Shown piece by piece: positions 61,679 to 64,000 of a DNA stretch of 64,000 nucleotides (position 1 is its first letter; each line of letters starts with the position of its first letter). A program made the translations under genes and the position numbers. The stretch spans positions 1-64,000 of the forward strand of contig CAZXSN010000001.1 of the NCBI GenBank assembly GCA_964643295.1, written 5' to 3'. The notes under the pieces are model-generated. The model saw only the letters and a program-made list of their open reading frames with translations, searched no databases and was not told the DNA's origin. Source of the DNA: Merdiplasma sp964643295. Lineage in GTDB: Bacteria; Bacillota; Clostridia; Lachnospirales; Lachnospiraceae.

Positions 61679-61814
61679 GCCTGTCTTTCCATGGACTGGA
61701 TGAACTTTCGGTCCGAAACCAGCAGGCGCAGCAGTCATTTTCCGCACGGTTTCCGTATCCTCTCCCTCCAGGATCTTAGTACCCGGTACGCACCCCGCAA
61801 GCTGGGTAAAACCC

Positions 61815-61842
61815 ATTATATCACAATTTCCATATTTGTAAA
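61815..61842 (-). promoter_or_regulatory. Likely murA promoter
   Basis: On the reverse strand TTTACA (61837-61842), 16 bp, TATAAT (61815-61820), with TGA before the -10 (extended). The leader to murA is about 210 nt. Confidence 0.7.
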
Positions 61843-61907
61843 CGTGAACTCGTGTTTTTCTTACCTGTCCGGATTCCGCCCGTTTTATAAGGGATTTCTC
61901 CTTAGTT

Positions 61908-62489
61908 TTACGTTCGCTTTCCTCCGTTTTTCCGTCTGACGCTGCAGCCGAAAGTCCCCAGCTTTCTGCCGAGCGCAAAGTATTCCCCGTGGGAATAGGC
62001 TAAGAGGTTCGCCTCCCGAAGGTGAAGCCTGCCGTCCTTATCCAGGTAACGGCTGTCCACATCGACGGCAAGAACCTCGGAGAGAAACATATGGTGGGAA
62101 CCCAGTTCCAGAACTTCCCGGACGCGGCATTCCAGTCCCACGGGACTCTCCGCGATCAGAGGGGCCTGCACCTTCGATGCTTTTTCCGCAGTCAGATTCA
62201 TCTCCCGAAACTTGTCCACTTCGCGGCCGGAGCGCACACCGCAGTAATCTGCGGCCCGCGCCAGCTCCTGCGTAGTCAGGTTGATCACAAACTCGCCGGT
62301 CTCCCGGATAATTCCGTAGGAATAGCGCTCCGGGCGCACACTGATTGACACCATGGCCGGGGAGGAACAGACCGTCCCCACCCAGGCCAGTGTGATAATA
62401 TTCGGTTTCTCTCCCGGTCTCTGACAGCTGACCATCACCGCCGGGAGCGGATAGAGCATGTTTCCGGGCTTCCAGACTTCCCTCGCCAT
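61908..62489 (-). CDS. Flavin reductase / flavoredoxin family protein
   Basis: FMN-binding protein of 193 residues. The flavin-reductase-like split barrel is recognisable from PLPAVMVSCQ, NIITLAWVGTVCSSPAMVSISVRPERYSYGII and GEFVINLTT, and the C-terminal FALGRKLGTFGCSV. It may transfer electrons to an unknown acceptor. Its ATG lies 3 nt past the stop of the upstream pyrophosphatase gene, with its GAGGAG inside that gene, so both are co-translated. Confidence 0.88.
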   Translation of the reverse strand: MAREVWKPGNMLYPLPAVMVSCQRPGEKPNIITLAWVGTVCSSPAMVSISVRPERYSYGIIRETGEFVINLTTQELARAADYCGVRSGREVDKFREMNLTAEKASKVQAPLIAESPVGLECRVREVLELGSHHMFLSEVLAVDVDSRYLDKDGRLHLREANLLAYSHGEYFALGRKLGTFGCSVRRKNGGKRT

Positions 62490-62492
62490 TCG

Positions 62493-64000
62493 TTACTCCT
62501 CGCTGTTTCTGCCGATCGCCGTCATCAGAGCCGGCACGACCTGTTTCTTGCGGGAGACCACCCCGGGGACAAATGCCGCATGCTCTTTGGGCTGCACCTG
62601 AAAAGCGGCGCTTACGAGTTCCTCCGCTCCTTCCCCGTAACAGAGCATCGTGGTGGATTCGTTCATGATATCCGTGAGCATAAAGATGATCACATCCAGG
62701 CCGTGCTCCTTGCAGGCATTCTCCAGAAATCCCTTCATGCGCACACTCACCGTTTCCAGTTCCTTCGAGCTGATGGAAGTGATCTGTCCAATCCCCAGAT
62801 TTTTATCCCCAAACTCAAATTTCTTGAAATCCTGATAAAAGATCTCTTCCGGCGTCTTGTTCCCCAGTTCGCTGCCCGCTGTGAACATCTCCCGCGCAAA
62901 GGTGCCGCAGTCGATACCGCAGATCTTGGAGAGAGCCTCCGCCGCCGCCTGGTCTAATGGCGTACAGGTCGGGGAACGGAACATCAGCGTATCCGAGAGG
63001 ATTGCTGCGCACAGCAATCCGGCGATCTGCGGCGGGATGCCGATCTGGCGCTCCTGAAACATCTGATAGAGGATCGTCGCCGTGCAGCCCACCGGCTGGT
63101 TGCGGAAAAATACCGGCGCGATGGTTTCTAAGGACCCCAGGCGGTGATGGTCGATGATCTCCAGAATCTCCGCGTCCTGCACGTTGTCGACCGCCTGGGA
63201 AATCTCATTGTGATCCACGAGAATCACCGCTCTTTTGCGAACCCCCAGCAGGTTCCGGCGCGAAATCATGCCGACATAGCGCCCTTTCTTATCCAGGATC
63301 GGAAAATCCCGATAACGCTTCTTCGACATGACCTCACGGATATCATCGGTGTAATTGCTGACCTTAAACGTGATCAGCCCGTCCTTTTTCATAAAGTATT
63401 CCACGGGCATGCTCTGGTTGATCAGGCGGGCCACCGCGTAAGTATCCAGCGGTGTCACAATCACCGTGCAGTTTTTTTCCCGCGCCAGATGCTGGATCGT
63501 GCGCGACACCGGCGCCCCCAGACACACCACAATGCAGCCGGCGTTCATCTCGATCGCGCAAAGCTGCCCCTCGTAGCGGTTCCCAAGGATCACCATGTCG
63601 TGTTCCTCGATATAATTCTCCATCACATCCGGGTTGGCCGCCGCGATCAGCACCTTGCCCTGTTCAAAGTACCCGTCCTGATCCCCGACGATCATCTCGG
63701 CGTCCAGCGTCTCCAGGATGTTCCGGTACGGAGTCCGGGCCCTGGAGACAATCGCGCTGTCGTATTCCTCCATGTAGGATTTGGCGATGTCATTGATCGT
63801 GATCAGTCCGTGCAGCTGGTTGTCCTCATCGGTGATCGGCAGCGTAAACACGTTCTGACTGCGCATCAGCTCCCAGGCGTTTTTGATGGAAATATCACTG
63901 CGCACACCCGGTACCATGCGGATTTCCATGTCCTTTACCCTGGTGCCGATATTGTTCAGGTACACCGGCTTCGCGGCGCCAAAGTAATCAAGCGCGTACT
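62493..64000 (-). CDS. ppaC: Manganese-dependent inorganic pyrophosphatase with CBS and DRTGG domains (N-terminus cut)
   Basis: Family II pyrophosphatase with regulatory inserts. The frame runs open off the right edge (YALDYFGAAKPVYLNNIG at the edge), so perhaps 60-70 residues of the first DHH half are missing. A CBS motif, a DRTGG domain, a second CBS motif, then DHH motifs (VDHNEISQAVDN, EIIDHHRLG) and a DHHA2 part that ends with VPGVVSRKKQVVP. In known relatives, CBS domains bind AMP/ADP (inhibitory) or diadenosine polyphosphates (activating). It is co-transcribed with the flavin reductase. Confidence 0.94.
   Translation of the reverse strand, partial: YALDYFGAAKPVYLNNIGTRVKDMEIRMVPGVRSDISIKNAWELMRSQNVFTLPITDEDNQLHGLITINDIAKSYMEEYDSAIVSRARTPYRNILETLDAEMIVGDQDGYFEQGKVLIAAANPDVMENYIEEHDMVILGNRYEGQLCAIEMNAGCIVVCLGAPVSRTIQHLAREKNCTVIVTPLDTYAVARLINQSMPVEYFMKKDGLITFKVSNYTDDIREVMSKKRYRDFPILDKKGRYVGMISRRNLLGVRKRAVILVDHNEISQAVDNVQDAEILEIIDHHRLGSLETIAPVFFRNQPVGCTATILYQMFQERQIGIPPQIAGLLCAAILSDTLMFRSPTCTPLDQAAAEALSKICGIDCGTFAREMFTAGSELGNKTPEEIFYQDFKKFEFGDKNLGIGQITSISSKELETVSVRMKGFLENACKEHGLDVIIFMLTDIMNESTTMLCYGEGAEELVSAAFQVQPKEHAAFVPGVVSRKKQVVPALMTAIGRNSEE

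Noticed and set aside
61598..61814. Leader ORF overlapping the murA start
   Set aside because: Its first ATG lies at the -10 of the probable promoter and later starts lack ribosome sites.

Overview
The window looks like a contig from a gut Lachnospiraceae-type member of the Clostridia (Bacillota). Base composition is moderately GC-rich, Shine-Dalgarno sites are strong (GGAGG), and sigma-A promoters are sharp (TTGACA-N17-TATAAT). Gram-positive signatures include CIRCE/Hsp20, choline-binding-type cell-wall repeats, NlpC/P60 hydrolases, a GdpP-L9-DnaB cluster and reverse rubrerythrin. The sugar genes (GH112 phosphorylase, GH3 xylosidase/glucosidase, two ABC sugar importers) point to a host- and plant-glycan fermenter. 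The family assignment is inference from gene content. A 100-N assembly gap lies at 59779-59878, and genes are cut at both window ends. Layout: 1-1.9 kb holds the 5' part of a sensor kinase and a CIRCE-controlled Hsp20. From 11.1 down to 2.0 kb runs one compact leftward operon: a secreted transglutaminase-like protein, a MotA/ZorA-like membrane protein, a MotB/ZorB-like peptidoglycan-binding protein, SbcD and SbcC. This is the most unusual grouping in the window. From 11.3 to 20 kb lie aroE, two NlpC/P60 hydrolases with similar phased upstream sites, trmB, tRNA-Lys, a phospholipase C-like protein, a DnaA-box cluster and trxB. At 20-27 kb an AraC regulator faces an ABC sugar importer with a GH3 enzyme, followed by a decayed LysR gene. 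At 27.6-30.2 kb is an oxidative-stress group (PerR/Fur, rubrerythrin, desulforedoxin-like protein, acetyltransferase). At 30.2-36.2 kb are a possible small RNA, hemolysin III, a GIY-YIG protein and dnaB-rplI-gdpP. At 36.5-43 kb is a galacto-N-biose/lacto-N-biose (GH112) locus with its own importer and AraC regulator. After a gene-poor, partly AT-rich stretch with remnants, 44.5-49 kb carries a TetR-controlled amylase/glycogen-branching operon. A short-chain dehydrogenase and a large TPR-AAA+ protein follow. The stretch 52.9-57.1 kb is accessory: a decaying ~173-bp tandem repeat whose two best copies differ in a structure-preserving way, a coiled-coil protein with a nuclease-like C-terminus, a RemA-like protein and a decayed recombinase-type remnant. 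The right end carries an aconitase-family hydratase, a 25-bp minisatellite at the gap, murA, a flavin reductase and a CBS/DRTGG-DHH pyrophosphatase. How they work together: both sugar importers lack an ATPase gene, so they probably share one encoded elsewhere. In both, a hairpin terminator follows the binding-protein gene and should lower expression of the permeases. The two cell-wall hydrolases appear to share a response-regulator-like operator.
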